Origin: CAWCUZ01 sp963798795
GTDB taxonomy: Bacteria > Acidobacteriota > Vicinamibacteria > Vicinamibacterales > SCN-69-37
DNA: 64,000 nt
Assembly: GCA_963798795.1 (NCBI GenBank)
Contig: CAWCUZ010000002.1
Coordinates: forward strand, 1 to 64,000
Direction: 5' to 3'
In this document: piece after piece, positions 48,304-56,618 of the stretch
Layout: the number at the start of each line of letters is the position of its first letter
How positions within the stretch are numbered: position 1 is the first letter of the stretch
Made by a program: the position numbers and the translations under genes
The notes under the pieces: model-generated
What the model saw: the letters and a program-made list of their open reading frames with translations, nothing else
Database searches by the model: none
Told to the model about the DNA's origin: nothing

Positions 48304-49556
48304 TGGGCTGGGCGCGAGCGCACGGCACCCGCCCGCACCAGCGGGCGGACCGGCACGAGGGCCTGGTGACGCTGACGCGAGCGTCGATCGAGCACCACCA
48401 CGCCGAGCGTGGCCAGGACGATTCGCGCGTCGAACCTGAGCGACCGGCGCTTGATGTAGTAGAGATCGTAGCGCATCTTTTCGGTTTCCTCCTCGAGGCC
48501 GTTCGCGTATCCGAAGCGCACCTGCGCCCAGCCCGTCACACCCGGACGCACGGTCGCGCGCAGCCCGTAGTACGGAATGTTCTCGAGGAAGAGCTGGTAG
48601 TTCGAAACCGGGTGCGGACGCGGTCCCACCAGGGACATCTGTCCGCGGATCACATTGAGCAGCTGCGGCAGTTCATCCAGGCGAAACCGCCGCAACCACC
48701 GGCCGACTCGGGTGATCCGATCTTCGTTGTCAATCACCCATTCGGAGGCCGGCGGCTCGTCGCTGCGCATCGTGCGGAACTTGATGAGCGGGAATGGCCG
48801 GCCGCCCAGGCCCACCCGGTCCTGCACGAACAGGACGGGGCCGGACGAATCCAGCTTGATGGCGAGTGCGAACAGCGCCAGGACGGGCGCCAGCAGCACC
48901 AGCGCCATGCCCGCGACCGCCACGGCACTGCCGCGGCGCACCGCCTGGCCGAGGCCGCGGGCGCTCCCGTCCGCCTGGCGGAAGCCATCGGAGAGGATCA
49001 GCGCGCTGGGCCGCAGCGACTCGATCGCCAGCTTGCCTGTCAGCCGTTCGTAAAACGAGACCGCTTCTTCCACCCCGATGCCGCGGAAGCGGGATTCGAG
49101 CAGCGTGGCCTCCGGCACACGGCCGCGCCGGTCCTGCATGGCAATCACGATCCGCGCGGGGCGCCGGGTGCGGATGATCTCGGCGAGCTGCTCGAGCGAT
49201 CCGACGCACGCCGGGTCGGGCGATCCGCAGCGACCGTCGGCCGCATCGTCCACGAGACCGATCAGCCGGAACCGCCCGGCCGGGCGGTGTTCCAGTTCCT
49301 CGACGAGCTTCAGCGCCATCGCGCCGCGACCGAGGATGAGCACGCCCTCGGTGAAAGCGCCATGCCGCCGCGCCAGCGTGAACCCGGCACGCGTCAGCAC
49401 GATGCCTCCGAGGAGGCCGAGCACGACCGCGGTCTCCCACCGCAGCGCGCCGGGGCTCGTCTGGCGCCACGCGAGTGCGGCCAGCCCGGCCAGGACACCG
49501 CACGTCGCCGCTGCCCAAAATCCGCGAGTCATGCGCCCGATCACGTGTGAAGACAT
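48300..49556 (-). CDS. Priming polyprenyl-phosphate glycosylphosphotransferase (WcaJ/WbaP-like)
   Basis: The protein has 418 residues from ATG 49556. Two N-terminal helices (FWAAATCGVLAGLAALAW, AVVLGLLGGIVLTRAGFTLA) precede a CoA-binding-like Rossmann domain (GVLILGRGAMALKLVEELE). The catalytic C-terminal part is ALFALAIKLDSSGPVLFVQDRVG, FPLIKFRTMRSD, RFRLDELPQLLNVIRGQMSLVGPRP and KMRYDLYYIKRRSL. It loads the first sugar-phosphate onto undecaprenyl phosphate. Usual members have four or five N-terminal helices, so this one is short. The frame is open upstream into the kinase gene; I read this as an indel artefact (see the kinase entry). Confidence 0.88.
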   Translation of the reverse strand: MSSHVIGRMTRGFWAAATCGVLAGLAALAWRQTSPGALRWETAVVLGLLGGIVLTRAGFTLARRHGAFTEGVLILGRGAMALKLVEELEHRPAGRFRLIGLVDDAADGRCGSPDPACVGSLEQLAEIIRTRRPARIVIAMQDRRGRVPEATLLESRFRGIGVEEAVSFYERLTGKLAIESLRPSALILSDGFRQADGSARGLGQAVRRGSAVAVAGMALVLLAPVLALFALAIKLDSSGPVLFVQDRVGLGGRPFPLIKFRTMRSDEPPASEWVIDNEDRITRVGRWLRRFRLDELPQLLNVIRGQMSLVGPRPHPVSNYQLFLENIPYYGLRATVRPGVTGWAQVRFGYANGLEEETEKMRYDLYYIKRRSLRFDARIVLATLGVVVLDRRSRQRHQALVPVRPLVRAGAVRSRPAQ

Positions 49557-49576
49557 GGCCCGAAGTGAAGCAAAGA

Positions 49577-50324
49577 CTAGGCCGTGGCACGCCGGTCCAC
49601 TGAGCGGACATAGGACCGGAAGGTACTTTCGATAGTAGGACTGGTAATAGCCAAAAAACGGGCGATCGTCTCGATTGAAGACAAGACCGAGGACGGAGTT
49701 CGGCTCGAGCAGGTTGAGGGCCTCGCCGACCAGCTTGCGCGGCGTGGAATTCGCCCCGACCACCAGCACGTAGCCGTCGACCGCGCGCCGGATGAGGCCG
49801 CCGTCGGGAACGGGCACGATCGGCGGCGTATCCACGATCACGTAGTCGTATCGCCGACGCGCTTCGGTCAACAGTTCCGGAAACCGCGGCGACGTCAACA
49901 GCTCGTACGTGTCGGACGCGCTGCCCGAACAGAGCACGACCGACAAGGCGGAGCCATCCACCGCCGACTGGACGAAATCCTGCAGGTGCGCCGTCGGGTC
50001 CTGCAGCGCCTGGCCGAGGCCGCTCGTCGGGGCGCACTCGAGGCCGAGCTTCGACGCGACGGTGGGCTGCCGAAGGTCCGCATCGATGAGCAGGATTCGC
50101 GCCCCGCGCGCACGCGCGAGCGCGCCGGCGAAGTTGATGGCGGTCAGCGTCTTGCCGTCGCTCGCGACCGGGCTCGTGACGGCAATGACACGGGCTTCCC
50201 GCGTCTGGTTCAGCTCTTCGATCCGCTGACGCAACCGGCGGTACTGCTCCGCCTCGAACGAGGTCGGGTCGAGAAACGTGACCAGGTGCTTGTCCATGCG
50301 GGGCCTGTCGTTGGCGAACAGCAT
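49577..50324 (-). CDS. CpsD/Wzc-type bacterial tyrosine kinase domain protein (one frameshift)
   Basis: The protein has about 249 residues. Walker A is SPVASDGKTLTAINFA, Walker A' is ILLIDADLRQP, and Walker B is YVIVDTPPIVP. Removing one C near 49627 changes the C-terminus to GYYQSYYRKYFRSYVRSV, a tyrosine-rich tail ending at TAG 49577, as expected for autophosphorylating BY-kinases. Left as it stands, the frame runs on into the priming transferase and would give a 675-residue fusion. ATG 50324 is supported by the strong AGGGGGAG Shine-Dalgarno. It pairs with the separate chain-length protein just upstream and probably with the tyrosine phosphatase domain encoded at 28886. Confidence 0.82.
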
Positions 50325-50335
50325 CGCTCCCCCTG

Positions 50336-51880
50336 CTAGCCGAGCCGCAACAGCAGCCGCGTGATGCGTTCGCTGCCCTGCGCCAGTTGGAACGTGCTGG
50401 CGCCGAGCAGCACCAGCACGGCCGCGGCGGCTCCGGCCACGGCGGAGCCCAGCACGACGCGCCACACCGTGTCGCGCCGGGTCACGATGCGCGGAATGCT
50501 CGCCAGCACCGGCACGTGGGTGAACGCCCGCAGGTCATCGACGCTGTGGAACGAAGTGTCGAAGTAGTCCACCAGCAGCGCGGAACCGACACCCAGCACG
50601 AGGGCGCCGATGAGGGCGCAGAAGATCAGCAGATTGCGATTCGGGGCGGCGGGCCCGGTGGGCGCGATCGCCGGATCGAGGATACGAAACTGCCGCCCGG
50701 TGAGGCCCATCTCGGCGCGCTCGGTGATCTGGGCCTGGTCGTATTGCTTCAGCAGCGAGTCGTAGTGCTCCCGGGCCGTCTGGTAGTCGCGCGTGACCGA
50801 ATCGAATTCGATCGAGTGCATCGGCACCGCATCGATCAGCGTCTGCAACTGCTGGCTGTCCGTGCGGAGCTGAACGGCGGCCTGACGCAGCTTGTCGAGG
50901 CGCCCGTCGATGTTGGCGATCTCCTGCTCGAGCAGGTCCAGAGTCGTGGCCTGGTTGGCCGACGTCCCCGTGCCAGCGGCGTCGACCTGCTTCTTGATCT
51001 GCTCGATCTCGCGCTGTTTGGCGACGACGTTCGGGTTGTCGCGCGTCTGGGTGATCAGCAGATCCTCGAGCTCCTTCTGCGCCACCGCCAGACGCGTCTT
51101 CGGATCAAACGCATCAGTCCGCGGGTTGGCCCGCAGGTCGGCGACCCGGGCGCGCAGTCCGGCCTGCTGCTCCACCAGCCGGGTCTGCTCGCCGGCATTC
51201 TGCGACAGCTGGCTGTCGATGGCGCGCAGCTTCGACAAGTTCGCCTCGAGCTGCGTCGGCAGCATCCCATCGTTGCGCTTCTGGTAGTCGAGCAGCCGCT
51301 GCTGCTGCTGGTCCAGTCGTTTCTTGGCGTCCTCGACTTCGCTTTTCAGGAAGTCGCTCGCTTTCGTCACCTGTCGCGAACGCATGATTTCGTTCTGCTC
51401 GATGTAGAACGACGCGAGCTTGTTCGCAATCTGCGCGACCTTTGCCGGGTCACGGCCCAGATAGCTGAGCCGGAACGACACGGTGCTCACCCGGCCGGCC
51501 GAATCGGGCACGTTGGTCGGCTCGACACGGATTTCGCGCTGCACCTGATCGACGACCGCCGTCACCGGCATCTGCTGCCGCAACTCGGGATAGAGGTCGA
51601 ACGTCTCGATGAGTTCGATCAGCCGCGACCGGCTCAGGGCTTCCTGCTTGATCGCCTGCAGGCGGCCGTCGACATCGTGCGCCGCACCGCCGGATCCGAG
51701 CAGGTCGGTGAACTGGCCCTCGACGATCAGATTGGCGCTCGCCTGATAGACGTTCGGAAGGCCCAGCGCGAATGGCACCGCGACGGCCAGGACCGTAATC
51801 GCGGCCAGCAGTCCGATCGTGCGGCGCCGGCGGAGCGCCTCGAGGGCGACGAGGAGAGTGGAGTGCCTGGAATCCGTCAT
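50336..51880 (-). CDS. Chain-length determinant protein (Wzz/Wzc N-terminal type)
   Basis: The protein has 514 residues. The first membrane helix is IGLLAAITVLAVAVPFALGLP, followed by a Wzz-type domain (YQASANLIVEG, VSFRLSYLGRDPAKVAQIANKLASFYIEQN). A long coiled-coil section rich in Q, E and L (KSEVEDAKKRLDQQQQRL and following) is next. The second helix is LLIFCALIGALVLGVGSALLV, preceded by FRILDPAIAPTGPAAPNR, the GNVR-like region. A third hydrophobic segment is near the C-terminus. It lacks its own kinase domain, which is encoded by the next gene 11 bases away. It controls polymer length and export. Confidence 0.92.
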   Translation of the reverse strand: MTDSRHSTLLVALEALRRRRTIGLLAAITVLAVAVPFALGLPNVYQASANLIVEGQFTDLLGSGGAAHDVDGRLQAIKQEALSRSRLIELIETFDLYPELRQQMPVTAVVDQVQREIRVEPTNVPDSAGRVSTVSFRLSYLGRDPAKVAQIANKLASFYIEQNEIMRSRQVTKASDFLKSEVEDAKKRLDQQQQRLLDYQKRNDGMLPTQLEANLSKLRAIDSQLSQNAGEQTRLVEQQAGLRARVADLRANPRTDAFDPKTRLAVAQKELEDLLITQTRDNPNVVAKQREIEQIKKQVDAAGTGTSANQATTLDLLEQEIANIDGRLDKLRQAAVQLRTDSQQLQTLIDAVPMHSIEFDSVTRDYQTAREHYDSLLKQYDQAQITERAEMGLTGRQFRILDPAIAPTGPAAPNRNLLIFCALIGALVLGVGSALLVDYFDTSFHSVDDLRAFTHVPVLASIPRIVTRRDTVWRVVLGSAVAGAAAAVLVLLGASTFQLAQGSERITRLLLRLG

Positions 51881-51895
51881 GTGCCGACTCAGCCT

Positions 51896-52549
51896 CTAAT
51901 ACGGCACCACGATGATGTCGCCGCGCCGCACGCGAAAGTTGTCCTGAACCCGCCCTTCATTGATGACCTTGTCATAGTCGAACGGCACGCGGATGGACTT
52001 GCCGTTTTCCTCCCGCGCGACGTAGATCTTGTCCTTCTTGGCGAATTCGGTCAGTCCGCCGGCCAGCGCCAGCACCTCGAGCACCGTGGCGGAGCTGTGC
52101 AGATCGTAGCGCGACGGCGTTTTCACCGCCCCGATGACGGAGACTTTGAGGCTGTGAATCTCGCGGACGATGACCGAGACCACGGGGTCCTCGTAGTACT
52201 TCGCGTACCCTTCGGCCAGCACGTCGCGCAACTGCGCCGGCGTCAAGCCGGCGGCCTTGACGTCGTTTACCAGTACCAGAGAGACGTGACCGTCCGGCAA
52301 CACGGGCACGATGCGGGTCAGGTTGTCGTTCTTCCACACCGAGATCTCGAGCACATCCTCCGGGCCGATGACGTACTGGTCGCCGTCCGAGCGGGACGGC
52401 TCCGCCTGCTGGATCGCCGATGGGGACACGGGTCCCGCACCGGTTACCGCCTGCGACTCGGCCGCCGGGTCCGCCAGCGCAGCGGGCGGGGCCATCGCCA
52501 GGATCGCCAGGAGCGAAGCAATTGCGAATTGTCTCACATCTGTATTCAC
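51896..52549 (-). CDS. Polysaccharide export protein (Wza-like, SLBB)
   Basis: The protein has 217 residues. The signal peptide (FAIASLLAILAMAPPAALA) has no lipobox cysteine, unlike Wza itself. The export domain has YVIGPEDVLEISVWKNDNL, PVLPDGHVSLVLVNDVKAAG and an SLBB-like segment SVIGAVKTPSRYDLHSSATVLEVLALAGG, ending RRGDIIVVPY. GTG 52549 is chosen: it follows GGAGGCGTAC and overlaps the barrel-protein stop (GTGA). It would form the periplasmic/outer-membrane export channel with the chain-length protein; being short, it may need the barrel partner. Confidence 0.92.
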   Translation of the reverse strand: MNTDVRQFAIASLLAILAMAPPAALADPAAESQAVTGAGPVSPSAIQQAEPSRSDGDQYVIGPEDVLEISVWKNDNLTRIVPVLPDGHVSLVLVNDVKAAGLTPAQLRDVLAEGYAKYYEDPVVSVIVREIHSLKVSVIGAVKTPSRYDLHSSATVLEVLALAGGLTEFAKKDKIYVAREENGKSIRVPFDYDKVINEGRVQDNFRVRRGDIIVVPY

Positions 52550-53754
52550 CGTACGCCTCCGAAATGCGGGCCCGTCAGCCGCGGTCGACCGGCCCAGTCC
52601 GGCGAAGCCGCCCGCGCGGGCCACGGCGTGAACGTCAGGCCGACCGCGATCACGTTGCGATGAAACGGCAGCGCCACCGCCTGCGCAGACCGCTCGTCGC
52701 GCTGGATGTTGAAGCTGTAGTTCGCCGTCACGGCCAGCATGTTGGCGAAGTACTTCTGGATGTCGCCTCCGACCTGATAAACCTGAATCGCGGAACCGGC
52801 AAACAGATTACGGTAGAACGCCGCGCGGGCCGATCCAGAAATTCCCCGCGGCGACTGGTGGGAGAACGAGCCCTCCACCCGCTGCACGTCAATCGTCCCC
52901 AGCAGCCCCGCGGCGCTCGTCTGGCTGCGGGTGTAGGCCAGGGCCAGCCCGTTGCGCGACCCCGGGCCCAGTTGCCGGAGGATCTGAGCCGTCACCTCCG
53001 GCCGGACCAGCCGGGTGCCATCGGTGAAGCTCGGCCCGCCCTCCAGCGTCAGGCTCATGACCCGCGTGATCTGCCGGGTCCAGCCGAGCACGGCGCCCTG
53101 CGAAATCAGGGAAGAACCGCCGGTAAACGTGAAGCGCCGGATGAAATACCGGACGCGCAACTGGTCGCGCGTCGACAACGCCCGCGTGAGCGCCGCGCTG
53201 CCCTGGTTCGTCTGCGCCTGCAGACCGCTCGACACCGAATCGACCAGGAACGAATAACTGAACGCCACGCCCATGCGTTGACTCACCCGGTGGGACCAGT
53301 CCGAACCCGCCGACCAGTGCCAGCTCGGGATGCGCGCCGTGGCCAGGCCCGTCGAGAGATTCACTTGGTACGGGAAGCGCGACGCGTCGTAGGACGTGGT
53401 CACACCGAAGGTCGTCCGCGTGGACGGCGTGTACGTGATCCGCCCGACCGCGCCCTGCCGCGCGTGCCCCGTCGTCAGATCCGGATGGTCCTGGTAGCGC
53501 TCGACGTCGAGGCTGTAGCTGCCAAAGAGGGCCAGCCGGGGCGTCGACCGGGAGGCATGAATCGAGGGCGTGATCCGCAGCACGGTGTCTGACGTGGCCG
53601 GGACGCGAATGAAGAGGTTGTCGTCGTAGGCCACCGACACCGTCACGGAAGGCTGAACGACGACCTGCGTCTGTCCCCACGCCACACCGCCCGCCAGCAC
53701 GACGAGCGCCAGGGAACCGCACGCCCCGAACACGGCCTGCAGTGGTTTCAGCAT
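52546..53754 (-). CDS. Outer-membrane beta-barrel protein of the exopolysaccharide operon
   Basis: The protein has 402 residues. The signal peptide is MLKPLQAVFGACGSLALVVL with a cleavage site near GVAWGQ. The rest is amphipathic beta sequence typical of a barrel (VTVSVAYDDNLFIRVP, YSLDVERYQDHPDLTTG, VAFSYSFLVDSV, RNVIAVGLTFTPWP). Such proteins lie beside wza in many exopolysaccharide loci and may form or assist an outer-membrane pore. The exact function is not established. ATG 53754 lies 7 bases after the UpxY-like stop. Confidence 0.82.
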   Translation of the reverse strand: MLKPLQAVFGACGSLALVVLAGGVAWGQTQVVVQPSVTVSVAYDDNLFIRVPATSDTVLRITPSIHASRSTPRLALFGSYSLDVERYQDHPDLTTGHARQGAVGRITYTPSTRTTFGVTTSYDASRFPYQVNLSTGLATARIPSWHWSAGSDWSHRVSQRMGVAFSYSFLVDSVSSGLQAQTNQGSAALTRALSTRDQLRVRYFIRRFTFTGGSSLISQGAVLGWTRQITRVMSLTLEGGPSFTDGTRLVRPEVTAQILRQLGPGSRNGLALAYTRSQTSAAGLLGTIDVQRVEGSFSHQSPRGISGSARAAFYRNLFAGSAIQVYQVGGDIQKYFANMLAVTANYSFNIQRDERSAQAVALPFHRNVIAVGLTFTPWPARAASPDWAGRPRLTGPHFGGVR

Positions 53755-53761
53755 GAGCACG

Positions 53762-54364
53762 TCAGAGCGCCACCACGGCGGCCGCATCGACTTCCACGAC
53801 GACGCTGCGCTGGAGCAGCCGAATCTCCACCACGAACACTCCTTTGCCCGCCCGCTCGCGGACGAAACGCCCCTCGAGCCCCTCGAGCGGCCCCCGCGCG
53901 ATCCGGACCCGGTCGCCCTGGTGAATCGGCGTGCGCGCCGCCACCGGCAGCCCGGAGAGCACGATCTGCTGCAGCGCCTCGATCTCGGCGGCCGAAACGC
54001 GCGCGGGCCGGTCCCACCCGTCGCCCAGCACCCGCACGACGCCCCGGGCCTTGAGGACTTCGAGATGGGCGGCCTTGGTGAGCGCGCCGCGCACGAACAG
54101 GTAGCCCGTGAACAGCGGCACCTGAATCCGGCGGCGCTCCCGCGCGCGCGTGGACCAGGCGCCGATCAGCGGCAGGAACAGCTCGAACCCGCGCACGGCC
54201 AACTGGTCGTGCACGCGTTGCTCGAAATGGCTCCGGGTCCAGACGGCGTGCCACGGCGAGCCGGACACCTCGGACCAGCCGGTTGGCGCCGCGGCGTCGA
54301 CCCGCAGGTACGGGCTTCGCCCCTTTTCCTCTGCCTCGAGCGCAGTCGTCATCGTCATGGACAT
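53762..54364 (-). CDS. UpxY/RfaH-type antitermination factor (NusG paralogue)
   Basis: The protein has 200 residues. The NGN domain reads WHAVWTRSHFEQRVHDQLAVRGFELFLPLIG with RRRIQVPLFTGYLFVRG, and the KOW-like end is PIHQGDRVRIARGPLEGLEGRFVRERAG. NusG paralogues of this kind sit first in long polysaccharide operons and let RNA polymerase read through to the end, so it is a likely autoregulator of the following 23 genes. ATG 54364 is preferred over ATG 54358. An upstream extension to 54430 is in frame but has no good ribosome site. Confidence 0.9.
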   Translation of the reverse strand: MSMTMTTALEAEEKGRSPYLRVDAAAPTGWSEVSGSPWHAVWTRSHFEQRVHDQLAVRGFELFLPLIGAWSTRARERRRIQVPLFTGYLFVRGALTKAAHLEVLKARGVVRVLGDGWDRPARVSAAEIEALQQIVLSGLPVAARTPIHQGDRVRIARGPLEGLEGRFVRERAGKGVFVVEIRLLQRSVVVEVDAAAVVAL

Positions 54365-54657
54365 GCAGTCCTGCCAGATCGCACTCGGGCCGGCGTTCAG
54401 GCCGGCCTGACAATTTCGTGCGCGCGTCAACAGCCCTGTTACCTTCAGCTGCCCGCCCGGTTAGCATCCGACATCCCCGCCTGCGGAACAATCGGGTGGC
54501 ACCGTAGTTTTGAAAAGGAAAACCCCTAGCGCCTCCGGGAACTGCCGAAAATTGCGCGGAAGTTACCCCCGCGACCCGGCCACGGCGTTACGGTTTTGTC
54601 AGAGGTGTCGGCATCTTCAAACTCTCGCCGCCAATCAGTATGCTCTGACTGCGCTCG
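54365..54657. other. Divergent promoter and leader region of the exopolysaccharide operon
   Basis: This 293-base gap separates the operon (minus) from the GT-C-like gene (plus), so promoters for both must lie here. Facing plus, TTCAAA-N17-TATGCT ends 13 bases before ATG 54658, a weak sigma-70-like pair. Facing minus, the operon leader is about 130-290 bases long and should carry the UpxY recognition site. I find no JUMPstart or ops sequence I can defend. Confidence 0.4.
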
Positions 54658-56581
54658 ATGAACAAGATTTGGATCGCCAGGGCCGCCGACGCCCTCTTCT
54701 TCCTGTTCCTGGCTCTGGCATTCCTCGTGGACCTGACCGGAGGGTTCCGGCTGGGGTCCGGATGGACCCGGCTGTCGGCCCACGACCCGGCGCGACTGCT
54801 CGCCATTGCTGCCGCCATCGGGCTCCTGCGCCACGTCGCCGTCCGGCACCCGTCGCTTCGCGAACGGCTCGTCGCCCGGCGGCTCGCCAGAACGGGAGAC
54901 CGACCGAGCGGCGGGTTTGCCGGTCCGTCGCGGCGCGAGTGGCTCCTCGCGGTGGCCCTGTTCCTGGCCGCCACGCTCTGGCTGCTGGGGCGCCAGGCGC
55001 TGGTTCTCAGCACCGTCCCCAACCGCGGCGATCCGCTCTTTTCGATGTGGCGGCTGGGCTGGATTGCGCACGCTCTGGCGACGGGCCCGCGGCACCTGTT
55101 CGACGCCAACATCTTTTATCCCGCGGCCGATACCCTCGCCTATTCCGATGCGACGCTCCTGCCTGGGCTGCTGGCCGCACCGCTGCTCTGGATCGGCGTT
55201 CCGCTCGCGGTCGCACACGGCGCGATCTTCGTTGCGACCTTCGTGCTGGCCGGGATCGGCATGTTCGCGCTCCTGCGAACCCTCACGGGTCGGACGGCAC
55301 CCGGTCTGGTGGCGGGCCTGCTGTTCGCCTTCGCACCGTATCGCTTCTCGACGTACAGCCACCTGGAAATGCAGGGGCTCTTCCTGATGCCGTTCGCGGT
55401 GCTCGCCCTGCTGACCGCACTCGACCGCGGTCGGACGATCAATGGGATCTGGCTGGGCCTCCTGATCGCCCTGCAGGTGCTGTGGTCCTTCTATCTCGGG
55501 GCGTATCTGATGGTCGGCCTCGCGGCCCTGGCGCTCGGACGCTGGCTGGGCGGCTGGTTCGCGTGGCGCCACCGCTGGCGACCACTGACGGCGGGCGCCC
55601 TGATTGCGGGGGCCGTGGCGGCGCCCTACTCCATTCCGGTACTGGACGGCGCGGCACACCGTGGGCGAACGTCCTCGCGGCGAGGTGTTCAGCTACAGCG
55701 CGCAGCCGGGCGACTACGGCGCCGTGAACGAGATCAACCGCACGTGGGGCGGCGTCCTGCACCAGGACGTGACGGCCGAACGCCAGTTGTTCCCCGGTGC
55801 GGCACCGATCGTCCTCGCCGTCGCCGCCCTCGTTCCGCCCGTCATGCCGGTTGCCGCGGCCGCCGGCGGCGGGCTGATCGTGGCCTTCGATGCCTCGCTC
55901 GGCCTGCACGGCGCGACGTTCGCGTGGCTCTACGATCTGGCGCCGCCGTTTCGCGCGTTCCGCGTGCCGGCCCGCTTCGGCGCCGTGGTCGCCGTGTTCC
56001 TGTCGCTGCTGGCGGGCCTCGGCTTCCACCGGTTGTGGGCGCCACGGCGGAGCCCGTGGATGCGGGCCGCCGCCGTCGGCATTGCGGCCTTCGGCGTCAT
56101 CGAGCTTCGGCCGGACCTGACGCTGACCGCCATCTCACCGACGCCGCCTCCGGTGTACGCCGCGCTGGCCGCGGATCCGGGCGCGGTCATCGTCGACCTG
56201 CCGCTGCCCGATGACGACTCGCAGTTCTGGATCGACCCGACCTACCTGTACTACTCGACGTTCCACTGGCATCCGCTGCTCAACGGCTACAGCGGGTTCC
56301 TGCCGTCGTGGTATCCGCGGCTGGTCGTGGCTTCACGCGAGATGCCCGACGCGAACGCGCTCGACGAGTTCCGCCACGCCGGAGCCCGCTACCTCGTCCT
56401 GCACGAGGAGTTCTATGCGCAGAGCCGCTACGCCGAGATCGCCGCGTGGCTCGATCGGCAGCCGGGTGTGACCCTGGTCGCCCGCGGCGGCGGCGAACAC
56501 GGAGCGACCCGTCTGTACCGTCTGGGAACCGCCCCAGCCGCCGGAGTGCCCGGCCGGTCGTCCAATCCGGCGGGCCGGTGA
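54658..56581 (+). CDS. Multi-pass membrane protein, GT-C-like (one frameshift)
   Basis: The protein has about 640 residues after correcting one indel near 55640. It has some 11-12 hydrophobic segments (ADALFFLFLALAFLVDLTGGF, LLAVALFLAATLWLLGRQAL, LGLLIALQVLWSFYLGAYLMVGL). The first large periplasmic loop is NRGDPLFSMWRLGWIAHAL ... HLFDANIFYPAADTLAYSDATLLPG, with acidic residues typical of GT-C lipid-linked-sugar transferases (YfhO/PMT-like). The C-terminal part (VIVDLPLPDDDSQFWID, YLVLHEEFYAQSRYAEIAAWL) is soluble. Divergent from the operon, it might glycosylate the same polymer, but no enzymatic motif proves this. Confidence 0.65.
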
Positions 56582-56618
56582 TGATCGATCACCGGAATAC
56601 GCTATTCTCGTCGCACGC

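Noticed and set aside
54497..54513. A sigma-54-like promoter (TGGCAC with TTTTGA 5 bases on) facing plus
   Set aside because: The -12 element lacks the required GC at the correct distance, so only the -24 half fits.
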